Below the pieces are notes generated by a model. The model did not search any database. It saw nothing but the letters and a program-made list of their open reading frames with translations, and had not been told where the DNA came from. Positions 21,308 to 31,389 of a stretch of 64,000 nt of DNA are shown piece by piece (the first letter of the stretch is position 1; every line of letters begins with the position of its first letter). Location of the stretch: the NCBI RefSeq assembly GCF_050624435.1, contig NC_134535.1, forward strand, positions 125,537,731 through 125,601,730, in the 5' to 3' direction. A program made the translations under genes and the position numbers. This DNA is from Tenrec ecaudatus (taxonomy: Eukaryota; Chordata; Mammalia; Afrosoricida; Tenrecidae).

Positions 21308-21694
21308 CAAAAACTAAACTCACTGCTATCAAATCTGTGCAGGCATACTTACCTGGCAGGGGAGATACCATGATCACGAAGGTGGCTTTCCCAGGGCGCG
21401 GCTCATCCATTGCACTCTGGATGGGTTCACCCTGCGATTTCTCCAAATGTGGGAGACTCGACTGCATAATTTGTGGAAGCGGGGGACTGCATTTGCGCTC
21501 TCCCCTATTAAAAAAATCTATGCAGGCTCATAGCAACTCAATGGAACAGCGTAGATGTGCCACTTCCTGGGTTTCAGCAATGTTTACTCCTTTACAGAAG
21601 TAGAAAGCTTCATCTTTCTCTCAAGGAGCAGCTGGTGGTTCCAAACTGCTGACCTTGTGCTTAGCAGCCTAGTGCCTAACCACTATCCCACCAG
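21308..21694 (-). mobile_element. AfroSINE split by a U1 retrocopy
   Basis: The antisense 3' tail lies at 21,308-21,344. The rest resumes at about 21,514 ('gcaggctcatagcaactcaa') and runs to 'cactatcccaccag'. The gap is exactly the U1 snRNA-derived insert with its target duplication. Confidence 0.85.
21345..21506 (+). pseudogene. RNU1 pseudogene: U1 snRNA retropseudogene
   Basis: This is an almost full-length U1 spliceosomal RNA sequence, 162 nt against about 164 for functional U1. It starts ATACTTACCTGGCAGGGGAG, the 5'-splice-site pairing end. It keeps the stem-loop I text 'accatgatcacgaagg' and the Sm-site region 'ataatttgtgg', and ends in 'gcgctctcccct'. Scattered substitutions and indels occur in stem-loops II and III. 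An A-rich stretch follows (21,507-21,513). Direct repeats of 14 bases with one mismatch (aaatctgtgcaggc at 21,331-21,344; aaatctatgcaggc at 21,514-21,527) flank it. It therefore inserted by retrotransposition into a SINE and lacks the snRNA promoter. Confidence 0.93.
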
Positions 21695-22394
21695 TATTCC
21701 AATTAGTATTTTAACTCATTTGAATACTGTAATTTGTATAGTATTCCCAATCACAAAAATAAGGAAATGGAGGCAAAAAGTCACTTAAAACTTTTTTTAA
21801 ATGGCAGAACTGAAATTCAAACCCTGGTAGCCCAGAAGTGGATTCTGTATTGTTCACCATAATTACACCGAGCCTCTCATCCAGCCCAAACATTATATTT
21901 TGTCAAATTAAATATGGCTTTACAAAAACGATCACTGAGCTCTCTTTAATGATAAAGACATTGAATAAATAGAATCATCAGGCAGTGTTTTAAGTGTCAA
22001 ACATTTTATGCAATTGGCATTAGAATCAATGGAAATTGAGGATACCGCATCATGAAAAAATATCAAAAGGTTAAGAAAATCTCAACCTATTGAGAATCAT
22101 ATAAATGAAAAGTTATTTGTCATAAATAAATTATATATTTATTATAAAGTAACTAGTGATGTTAATATTAATTAATATAAAGTAAAAGTCAAATGAGTTT
22201 GGCACGTTTCTTACACAAATCATCTCAGTATGAGCATGGGTAGGGACAGCATCAGGTGAGAAATAGAATCGGTAAAAATCACAAAATTATTCAAGTGGTC
22301 TGATGGAAACATGGATGCTACAACTTAACTTTCCTGTGGAGTATTTTTATACTTAGCTTATGATGTATTTTTAAGTTTGTATTTATATTTGAAT
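21695..22394. other. Unassigned AT-rich sequence
   Basis: No gene, RNA or repeat was recognised. Confidence 0.45.
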
Positions 22395-22558
22395 CCACAT
22401 GAACATCCACTGCCACTCCATCCAGTCCTTTCTAGTGCACAGCAATCCTATCTGGGAGTCCTGAGACTACAAGCCTTTCCTGGGCAGTCAGCCTCATCTT
22501 TCTCTTGAGGAGGCCCCTGCTGCTAGCAATTCAATGCTCACCCAACAGCACCACCAGA
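22395..22558 (-). mobile_element. AfroSINE, diverged
   Basis: Antisense copy ('cactgccactccatccagtc', 'cagcctcatctttctcttga', 'acccaacagcaccaccag'). Confidence 0.65.
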
Positions 22559-23044
22559 TCGCATATCTCACATCAACAGACCAAAGAATAAATACTTAAA
22601 ATGTGTTTCTAAAAGACCATGTGGATACCAGACAGCACTGCTGGCAGAATGGGGAAGGACCAGTCTGAGACGCTCATAACAGAGGGCAATGGTTGTCATG
22701 GGGATAACCTGGAACTGAGCAGCCACATCCTCCACGCTCTAATCCCCCTCCTTCCACTCTTGACCTATACCAGTTGTTCTCCAGCCAAGAGGTCTTGTTC
22801 AGAAATAGATTTAATTAGATAGAGCAATCAAAAACTGTGACATTATTTTACATTAACTTTATCCTTAAATATCACATCATTGCAAATATATTCTAAATCT
22901 ACATGCCTCATGTATCTGGCAGATAAAATATACAAACTAAATAGAAGAGCCATTATGGATTGACTCGTGGATCCCACAATATTTCTTGTAAACTAGCCTC
23001 TGTGCCTTTGGTTACAATCCCATTTGCGAATGACTTGCCTTTGT
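22559..23044. other. Unassigned sequence
   Basis: Nothing recognised. A 67-codon frame at 22,619-22,822 (+) has no features. Confidence 0.4.
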
Positions 23045-23610
23045 TGTACTAATGAGGCCCCTGTGTCAGTCCGACTCATACTGACCTCACATACAATAGA
23101 ATGAAACACTGACCAATCTTGCACCATCCTCAAGACCGTTATATTTGAACCCATTATTGTAGATACTATGTTCACCCATCTCCCTGGTAGTCCAACTCTT
23201 TTTTCACTGACCCTCTACTTTCCAAGGACTGGTCTTTCCTAATAACATATCTGAGCATTTAAGTCTCGCCATACTGGATTTTGAGAGCATTCTGACTGTC
23301 CTTCTTCCGAAACAGACTTATTTGTGCTGCTGGCAACATCTTCAATAGTCTTTGCCAAAACCAATGTATATTGGCAAGATCTGCAGTTGAAAACCATCAG
23401 CCGCTCAGTAGGAGAAAGATGGGGCTTTCTACTCCCAGTGAACAGTTACAGTCTCAGAAACCCACCAGGCCCCACTGTGAGTCGGCATGGACTGGACGGC
23501 AATGACTGTTTCTGGGGTTTGAGTTTGCCAACACCATCACACAAATGTATCAGTCCTTCTGTGGTCTTCCTTATTCATTGTCCAGCTTTCACGTGCATAT
23601 GGGATAATTA
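23045..23610 (-). mobile_element. RTE-class LINE 3' fragment, SINE-interrupted
   Basis: Antisense RTE 3' end ('ccactcatactgac'-like text, 'tgaccctctactttccaagg', 'gccatactggattttgagag', then 'ttcattgtccagctttcacg'). It is split by the SINE at 23,356-23,525. The sequence 'ttgccaa' occurs on both sides of the SINE. Confidence 0.75.
23356..23525 (+). mobile_element. AfroSINE inserted in an RTE fragment
   Basis: Sense copy: 'cagttgaaaaccatcagccg', 'gatggggctttctactccc', and tail 'gagtcggcatggactggacg'. The direct repeat ttgccaa (about 23,351 and 23,535) is a possible target duplication. Confidence 0.8.
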
Positions 23611-24168
23611 ATACTTCAGTCTTCAAAAAAACAAGAATAATATACGATGTATCTTGAATTGCTCTCTGTTGAAATGCATAAGAGCTTCAACAAGCATGCA
23701 GGGAAGGGGAAAGAGATGTCAAAGGACATGAAGCTCACTCAGAAGTAGGAGCTCCAAGAGTCCAATACCTTCTTACAGAGTCAACACACAGAAAGAAAGT
23801 CATCCCATAGGGCCAACGACCTGAATTCAGACATCCAGCCTCCTGGCTTATGAAAATTAGATTTCTGTGGGTTAAAGTCACTTATATGTTGTAGTTCTGT
23901 GATAGTAGTACAAGGTAACTAAGACAATAATCTCCTCAAATATAAAAACATCACCTAGTGACTTCCTACAGCAACTAAGAAAAAAATTCAAATGTTTGCT
24001 TTTTAACAATTCTTTCCGATGTACATTAGCCTCCCTTTCTGCATCTGCCCATTCCTCTTTCCTCCTTGCTTTTCCTGCTTCACCATCTCACTGGCTTTTG
24101 CAGAGATCTGATAAAAAGCAAAGTGCTTTCCTCTCTCAGGCTATTTCTATGTGCTTCACTACTCCTCA
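23611..24168. other. Unassigned sequence
   Basis: No gene or known repeat was recognised. Confidence 0.4.
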
Positions 24169-24335
24169 GAGCCCTGGTGGCAATGTTGGGGAAATGGTGG
24201 CCTGACCACCACAAAGTTGAGGGTTCAAGTCCACCTGTGACTCTGCAGGAGAAAGTTGAGGCAGGGAAGATTTACAGCCTCTGACACGCATAGGGTCACT
24301 GTGAGTCAGAATCAATTTGATGGCAGTAGGTCTGG
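24169..24335 (+). mobile_element. AfroSINE
   Basis: The clearest head in the window: 'agagccctggtggcaatg', then 'gagggttcaagtccacctg', then tail 'gagtcagaatcaatttgatg'. This closely follows the AfroSINE consensus. Confidence 0.88.
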
Positions 24336-24439
24336 GAGATCTGGACAAGGAGAGGAGGGAGTTCGTGCTACTTGGAATGCTTTTCTGCTCTTCCAGATTG
24401 CTCTTAAACTCGCATGCCTCTGTTCCAATACAACTCTTC

Positions 24440-24740
24440 ATGAAAAAAAAAAAAGTGGCCTTCATAATCTTCAACCCTTATGCCTCCACTACCATTTCCA
24501 CCTGGCTTGTGTCTTCCTACTGTATAATCATGCTGGCCACTTCCTTTTCTTAATAGCACCTTTTGAGTACTCCTCACTTAGCCATTTATTTATTTGCCTT
24601 ATATCAGTCTCCTTTGCTAAACTAGACATTAAAGATAGTCTGACTTATTTAACACCCCTGTTCCCCCACCCCAGCATCTAGTAAAATGGTCAGTAACCAG
24701 TAACATGTTATAAGCATTTGCTGAATAGCAATAAAGGTAA
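24440..24740 (+). mobile_element. LINE-2-like 3' end
   Basis: The sequence resembles the ancient mammalian L2 3' region ('ccagcatctagtaaaatggt', then 'gcatttgctgaatagcaata'). It is strongly diverged, so the assignment is tentative. Confidence 0.4.
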
Positions 24741-24747
24741 AAAATAA

Positions 24748-24922
24748 ATAAACTGACTGCCTGGAGTCAATGCTGATTCCTAGCAATCTTATAAGATAGA
24801 GTAGAACTGCCCTTGGGAGAGGCTGTAAATCTTTATAGGAAAGAAAGCCGCATCTTTCTCCTGTGGAGCAGCTGGTGGTTTGAACAGCAGCCCAGTGTGT
24901 GATCTCTCAGCCACCGGGGCAC
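24748..24922 (-). mobile_element. AfroSINE
   Basis: Antisense copy ('actgcctggagtcaatgctg', 'gatagagtagaactgccctt', 'ggagcagctggtggtttg'). Confidence 0.8.
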
Positions 24923-25784
24923 TTCACACTAATTCACAGCTTTAGTGGCCTGTGCCACGCGTGGTTCAAATCCTTCCATATGGAGCTTTTAAAGTGAGAG
25001 AAGGGTATTTGCTGAGAACCAAAAGTGAGATGGATAATTTGTATCAAATTGTTTTCATTTCCAAACTGTAATGTGAGCCATCCTATTTATTTAGAGCTTT
25101 GGTCAAGGTCAGAAAAGAATGTGCGAGTGAACTAGTTAGGTTCTATGAAAATGAAGGGGCAGTAGAGGAATTGTTGAAAAAGAGAACTCGGGAGAAAATG
25201 GGCACCCCTATTCTAGTTTCTAAAAACTGATTACCATGAACAGACTGCTGTTTTATAAAACGGAGGTTAATGTCATCACTAACGTGTAGGGTGTCCCCCG
25301 ACTGTAATCCAGGAGCAGGTAGTTTCTCCCTCAGTGAAATGTCTGTACTGGCCATATCCTCTAAATGCAGAAAGCTCTCTGTGACGTGAGGGAAGAGAAG
25401 AAAGACAGACTTGTACTTGATCTCCACAAGGGCTCGGGACTCTGGGATCTTCCTGAAGCTCCACTTAGCCTGAAGTGACAGGAACAGGAAGTCTCCTGTA
25501 TAAAGTCCACTGTCACTGTCCTTGTGAGTCACGAGGGATTGTTTATCTTTCTAACCCGAATTTCCCATTACCTAGCTTTTTATTGTTGCTCTTAGGCACT
25601 TCACTGTAGCCATGACATTTTAGTCATTTGGCCCAATGACACAGGAGACCTAGGTTTAGGTCAATGAAAAACATAATTTCTTGGGCCTGTGAGCTGAGGA
25701 GAACAATCCTAGAGCCATGAAATTGATCCAAACAGCTGAGCCAGAAGCCTGGGCTGCAGGGAGAAATGCTATCTTTATTCTTTT
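24923..25784. other. Unassigned sequence upstream of the SRCR gene
   Basis: It contains a 129-codon open frame on the minus strand (25,143-25,532). That frame has one weak Ig-like string (DSGLYTG) but lacks the expected cysteine, and no splice structure is evident. It is not treated as a gene. Confidence 0.35.
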
Positions 25785-26545
25785 TTTTCCAATAAGACCA
25801 TTTTATTGTGGGCTCTTACAGTTCTTATAACAATCAATACATCAATCGTATCCAGCATATTTGTATATACGTTGCCATCATTATGTCATTATTTTCTAAA
25901 CATTTACTTTCTATTTGAGCCCTTGGTATCTAATCCAATCTCCTTTCTTCCTTTTAGATTTTTTGCTTGGTGGTATTCTTTTTAAAATTATTTTTAAAAA
26001 ATCATTTTACTAAGGGCTCATACAACTTTTATTAAAATCCATACACACATCAATTGTGTAGTGCACATTTGTACATTCGTTGCCCTCATCATTCTCAAAA
26101 CATATGCTCTCCACTTAAGCCCTTGGCATCAGCTCCCGATTTTCCCTCTCTCCCCCTGCCCACCCTCCTTCATGAACCTTTGAAAATGTATAGATCATTA
26201 TTTTTCATATCTTGCACTGTCCGATGTCTCCTTTTACCCAATTTTCTGTTGTCCATTCCAAGGGAAGAGGTTATATGTAGATCCATGTAAAGGGTTCCCC
26301 CTTTCCAACCCACCCTCCCTTCACCCTCCCAGTATCGCCACTTATACCACTGGTCCTGAAGGGATCATCTGCCCTGGATTCCCTGTGTTTCCAGTTCCTC
26401 TCCGTACCAGTGTACATCCTCTGGTCTAGCCAGATTTGTAAGGTACAATTGGGATCAGGATAGTGGGGATGGGGTGGGAGGAAGCATTTAGGAGCTAGAG
26501 GAAAGTTGTATGTTTCATCATTGCTACACTGCACCCTGACTTTCT
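25785..26545 (-). mobile_element. Two adjoining family E 3' ends
   Basis: Antisense copies begin at 25,785 (truncated near 25,950) and again at about 25,990 ('tcattttactaagggctcat'), the second running to about 26,545. The second copy keeps a 113-codon minus-strand frame (26,271-26,612) similar to that of other copies. It ends about 200 bases before the SRCR gene TATA box. Confidence 0.8.
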
Positions 26546-26700
26546 CATATCTTTTCTCTATCAGCATCAAGAACAGAATGACACCCAACATCATGAAGTT
26601 TTTGCATTTCATATAAGGAAATATTTTAGACTCGGCATCTAATTGGTGTTTTCATTTCATAAAGCTACTGTTACATGCCCTTGATGGCAATGCAGATGTT

Positions 26701-26800
26701 TCATAGAGCTTCTATTGGTTCGGGATGATGGTGATGTCAGGGCACGGAGCTATATAAAATCCTCTCCATGCTTTACAAGCCGCGATAAGAGCTGAGAGGA
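26701..26800 (+). promoter_or_regulatory. Core promoter of the SRCR receptor gene
   Basis: A clean TATA box (tatataaa, 26,751-26,758) lies 86 bases before the start codon. An inverted CCAAT box (attgg, 26,714-26,718) and a CRE-like 'tgatgtca' (26,732-26,739) sit upstream at typical spacing. Transcription would start at about 26,780. The proximal promoter itself is free of recognised repeats. Confidence 0.6.
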
Positions 26801-26843
26801 CTCCTTTGCTACTTGGAGGATATGGAGGCAGCGACCTGAGGAC

Positions 26844-26928
26844 ATGAGCATCACAATGATGATAAGAGGGCGCTCTGCTCTCCAGGGACTTATTATTCTT
26901 CTCCTCGGGGTCTTAGCAGGTGCTCAAG
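26844..26928 (+). CDS. Exon 1 of a WC1/CD163-family SRCR receptor: signal peptide
   Basis: The exon starts at ATG 26,844 and closes at a consensus donor (tcaag|gtaagc), phase 1. It encodes about 28 residues: a short polar or basic start (including RGR), a hydrophobic core (GLIILLLGVLAGAQ) and a plausible signal-peptidase site at AGA/Q. The pattern and the final residues resemble the leader of ruminant WC1 as I remember it. In the CD163 family the leader exon ends in phase 1 so that SRCR exons can be joined. Here it can join the 46,003 or 46,173 exon in frame. Another ATG at 26,856 is possible, and both give a signal peptide. The TATA box upstream supports a genuine first exon. It lies 19 kb from the next recognised exon. 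Confidence 0.7.
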
Positions 26929-28171
26929 GTAAGCTTTGCTTTACTTCCTAAAATCTGTAGAGCCCTATCAAGTTAGCTCAGGGCTCTGAGCAATAATCAT
27001 AAAGGCAACATATCATTAGTAACCAGTTGATTTTGACCACTTATAGGGACACCTAGCCTCAAGGTTTATGCTTTAAATCCAGAGGGTCCACAGGAGAGAG
27101 TTGAGAAGATAGACTCCTGAAAAATATACTGCCTATCTAGGGTTCCTCTGGATCAGGATCAACCCCAGGCAGTGGGTCTAGTTGTCTGGGGGTGGTGGTG
27201 AAACTTCATGACAGTGACTGTTGAATTTCCTCCTCGAGAGTCTCTGTTTTCCGCTGTTTGCAGTGGATTGTGAGGGAATTATGAAGTGTGTCCTCAGGTT
27301 GAGCTGAGTCTATGTTCCAACTCTCTTCAACAACATCTACAAGTCTTGAGACTCTCAGACCACGTCTCTTTTTCCCATAGTGAACAATGGCTGAGTGACT
27401 AGCTCATGACGGGTGCTAGATTTGTACTTCTTGGTTTTACTAATATGTCTTTCTCCACTAGGGATTTGGTTTTTCTTCTATTTTAGACTATGGCCTAATG
27501 TTTGTGTCTGTGAGGGCATATATGTTTGTGCATGTGTACATATGAAAGCATGTATGTCTGAGAGAAAGAGGAATAATATGTGAGTGGAGTTTGAGGTTAT
27601 GTGAAAGCTAAGTGGGGAAACAGTCTGTTTGTTCCCGTAGAAGTTCATTTCTTAGGTGTGAGAACAGAGCTCACACTTTCTGAAGTTTGGCTGCTGTATT
27701 TGATGGCACAGGTGGCAGTGATGATGTGTGTGTTAATGGACAGACAAGGGAACCTTGCTACTTGTGAAGAAAACCCTCCCAATGTCAACTTTGGTTACGC
27801 TCCCGTGGACCCTGCACCTGCAGTCTGCGCCTGACTTTGAGTTCTTTGACTTCTCCACAAACCCACAGCTCACGTGCGTGTCTGTTTTATTGTAATCTTT
27901 CCTCAGCACCGAGTTCTTGTGAGACCCTTATCTTCCTCCGTGTGATGTTTCCCTTCCTGCCCTTTGGGTGGATGTCCTCCAACCCCAGTGCAGAGAAAAG
28001 TAATGTCGAATATAGGTGTCCGTGGGTTCCTTGATAGCAGTGCTGAAGGCAGGAAATGGATCTAGTCCTACAGATTTCAGGATGCACCTTCTTGGTCAAT
28101 GTATTCCAGCTTCAGAGGGGACACTGGACCTTGTTCTCTGGCTTCCTCTTCAAAAAAGAAAAACAAATACA
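26929..28171 (+). other. Start of the large SRCR intron
   Basis: A strong donor opens the intron. No SRCR exon (no WGTVCD or CRQLGCG coding pattern) and no repeat was recognised here. Open frames at 27,601-27,834 and 27,837-28,034 lack domain features. Confidence 0.45.
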
Positions 28172-28395
28172 GGGAATGTATGGATGTGCTTTATACAATT
28201 GATGTATGTATATGTATGGATGGTGATAAGAGTTGTATGAGTCCCTAATAAAATGTGAAAAAAGAAAAGAGGAGAAAAAGATGATTAGGGCAAAGACTGT
28301 ATAGATGTGCTTTATACAATTGATGTATGTATATGTATGAACTGTGATAAGAATTGTATGAGCCCCTTATAAATTGTTAAAATTTAAAAAAAAAG
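28172..28395 (+). mobile_element. Two tandem family E 3' tails
   Basis: Two consecutive, very short family E 3' ends run head-to-tail, each about 100 bases. Each has 'gctttatacaattgatgtat', then 'gtgataag.attgtatgag' and an A-rich tail. They look like two severely 5'-truncated insertions, the second into the poly-A tail of the first. Confidence 0.75.
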
Positions 28396-28985
28396 TCAGT
28401 AGTGAATTGAATCAGACTCACAGGGAGGCCATCGTGTCAGAGCACAGCCATGCTCAACATTGTCAACGGTGTTCTTTACCAAGGACACCCCAGGCCTTCT
28501 GTCTGTCCAGCACTGAACCTCCAGTATTTCCATGGGCAGCTAACACCATGAACCATGTACCACACAAAGACTTCACGACGTTCTTTAAGATCTACTGTTT
28601 AGGAAGAGCCCTGTCGCTGTGAATGTCCTTCTCTGGAATTTCTCCTCAGTGGCTCCCTCAGTCCCTACATGTCTGGGGGTGTCCTGCCTCTGAGGGGTTC
28701 CAGACATACATGTTTAAGTTCCAACATAAGAATGTTCAATCCTCATGGTGACAGAATCAGCAGTTCTTCATGTTAATCTTGGTCCTGACCCTGTCAGTAA
28801 TTTTCCCATCTCTCTATCTTTTCTCCCTGGTTCAAGCTTCTCCGCTCCGAATCTTCATCTTGCTCCTTTGGGAAATTCTAACCCTGCCAACAGTAGTAGG
28901 AAATTTCTGCTCCTCACTCCATTAGTATATGTCTTAGAAATTCTAGTTCCTTGAGTATGGGCCACATGCCAATGAGGGGTGTTAT
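28396..28985. other. Unassigned intron sequence
   Basis: No exon or repeat was recognised. Confidence 0.4.
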
Positions 28986-30125
28986 GTTTTAGTCATTATA
29001 TTAGGGGTTCATATAACTCTTATCACAATCCATACATACATCAATTGTGTAAACCACATTTGTACATTCATTGCCTCATCATTCTCAAAACATCCGCTCT
29101 CCACCCAAGCCCTTGGCATCAGCTCTTCATTATTTCCCCACCCCTCTCCCCTCCCTCATGAAACCTTGATAATTTACAAATTATTATTTTGTCATATCGT
29201 ACCCTCTCCGACGTCTCCCTTCACCCCCTTTTCTGTTTTCTGTCCCCCAGGGAGGATATCACATGTAGATCCTTGTAATCGGTTCCCCCTTTCCAACCTA
29301 CTCACCCTCTACCCTCCCAGTATCGCCCCTCACACCCCTGGTCCTGAAGGGATCATCGGCCCTGGTATCCTTGTGTTTCCAGTTCCCATCTGTACCAGTG
29401 TACATCCTCTGGTCTAGCCAGATTTATAAGGTAGAATTGGGATCATGATAGTGGGGTGATGGTGGTGGAGGAAGCATTTAGGAATTAGAGGAAAGTTGTA
29501 TGTTTCATTGTTGCTACATTGCACCCTGGCTGGCTCATCTCCTCCCTGAAACCCTTCCATAAGGGGATGTCCAGTGACCTACAAATGGGCTTTGGGTCTC
29601 CTCTCTGCAGTCCCCCCACCATCCACAATGATATAATTTTTTGTTCTGATGATACCTGATCCCTTCGACACCTCGTGACCGCACAGGCTGGTATACTTCT
29701 TCCGTGTGGGCTTTGTTGCTTCTGAGCTAAATGGCCACTTATTTACTTTCAAGTCTTTAAGATCCCAGATGCTATATCTTTTGATAGCAGGGCTCCATCA
29801 GCTTTCTTCACTACATTTGCTTATTCACCCACTTGGTCTTCAGTGATTGTGTTGGGTGGGTGAGCATCATAGAATGCCAGTTTAATAGAAGAATATTTTC
29901 TTGTATTAAGGGAGTAGTTGAGAGTGGAGGCCCAATGTCCATCTGCTGCCTTAATGCTAAACCTATAAATATATGCACATAGCTCTAGTTCCCCATCCTC
30001 ATATATAAATATATTTACATATGTGCATACCTTTTTAAGACCTCTATAAATGCCCTTTGCCTCCTAGCTCTTTCCTCTATTTACCTGGACTTTCCTCTTG
30101 TCCCACTCTTATGCTCAGTCTTCAT
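28986..30125 (-). mobile_element. Family E copy, about 1.1 kb
   Basis: A long antisense 3' end, from 'attaggggttcatataactc' through 'gaccgcacaggctggtatac' and 'acctataaatatatgcacat' to 'ctcttatgctcagtcttcat'. Confidence 0.8.
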
Positions 30126-30510
30126 GTGAAATGAGGGCTGTTCTTACCAGACCTGGCTCTCTCTGAGAAGCAGTGGTCACCTCTGAAAATGAAATACATA
30201 ATTACTGTGCTGATTCGCTTGTAGCCTTTTTAGCTATGAGAGCAGTCAATATACATTTCAGTGGACCAAGAAAGATCCATCTCTCCAACAGGCCTTTCTT
30301 CCTCAAAGATAATGCTTGTAGAAGCATATTATTAAAGTCTACTCTTCTAGTTCACATTGTTTGGCCTAATCTAGCTGTGAAATTTCAACCATCACATGGT
30401 ACCAAAAGGCACTAAGTTTTTGATGAGCCTGGACAAGTTACATGTTGCCGCTACAGTAAAAGTAGGAAGTTTTTTCAAAACTCTTTAAAATATTGGGTAA
30501 ACACTAAAGT
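30126..30510. other. Unassigned intron sequence
   Basis: Nothing recognised. Confidence 0.4.
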
Positions 30511-31360
30511 TTCATTTTATTTATTTATTTTTCATCATAGAGTTCCAATTTAATAAAAGAAAGTATTCATGCATTGAGGGAGTGTTTTAGGAGAGGCCCA
30601 AGGTCCTTCTGCCACCTTAATACTTAACCTATAAATATAGACACATAGATCTATTTCCCCATCCTCATATATATATATATATATATTTGCATGTACATGT
30701 CTTTGTCTAGACCTCCATAAATGCCCTTTGTCTCCTAGCTCTTTCCTCCATCTCCCTTGACTTTCCTCCTGCCCTACTACCATGCTCTGTCCCCACCTGA
30801 GTTACAACTATACCTCTTCTCTATGCAACCTTACCCTTGATCATTCCCGACCAGGCCTGCCACTCCCCCCTCTCTACCATTTTGGGTCCCATGTTGTACC
30901 CTTGTCCCTGTGTTTGTTAACACCACTTCCTTACCCCCCTACCCCCCCCCACCCCAAGTCCCCCCAGAACTGTCGGTCCCGTTGTTTTTCCTCCAGATAG
31001 TTCATCCAGCCTGTCCTATTCAGACAGACCTGTGGAGACACTAACATGCACGAAAACAAGACAGAGGAAAACAAAGCAACAGTATGCAACCAGACAACAA
31101 AACAAAAACAAACCACTGACAAAGAACAGAACAAAACAGTTCACAAGAGAAAAGCTTATAGTTAGTTCAGGGATCGTTTGCTGGCCCTTAGGAGCATTTT
31201 CCAGTCCAGTCTGTTGGGGCACCACGCCCTGGCCCCAAAGTCCACTTTCAGCATTCCCTGGGGACCTTGCCACTCCATTCCCTTGCTGTTCCGCTGCACT
31301 CCCCCAGTGCTTTGCCTCGGTGTGGTGGGATCAGGTCAGGTGCAATTCCCACACTGTGTC
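30511..31360 (-). mobile_element. Family E copy, upstream part
   Basis: The antisense copy covers the more 5' part of family E ('aatacttaacctataaatat' to 'ttcccacactgtgtctccaa'). With the sense copy at 31,390-33,290 it forms an inverted pair. It includes a (TA)n run at about 30,667-30,688. Confidence 0.75.
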
Positions 31361-31389
31361 TCCAACCAAATGGAAATAATTTATTATTT

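Noticed and set aside
21345..21506. Functional U1 snRNA gene
   Set aside because: Flanking target duplication, an A-rich tail, substitutions in stem-loops II/III and no upstream snRNA promoter indicate a retropseudogene.
25143..25532. 129-codon minus-strand frame with an Ig-like DSGLYTG string
   Set aside because: The expected cysteine after the tyrosine motif is missing, no paired cysteine or tryptophan pattern is seen, and splice sites are unclear.
31016..31273. Hydrophobic minus-strand frame rich in F, L, V and C
   Set aside because: It is the complement of an A-rich (aac/aaac) stretch in a family E repeat, so low-complexity translation explains it.
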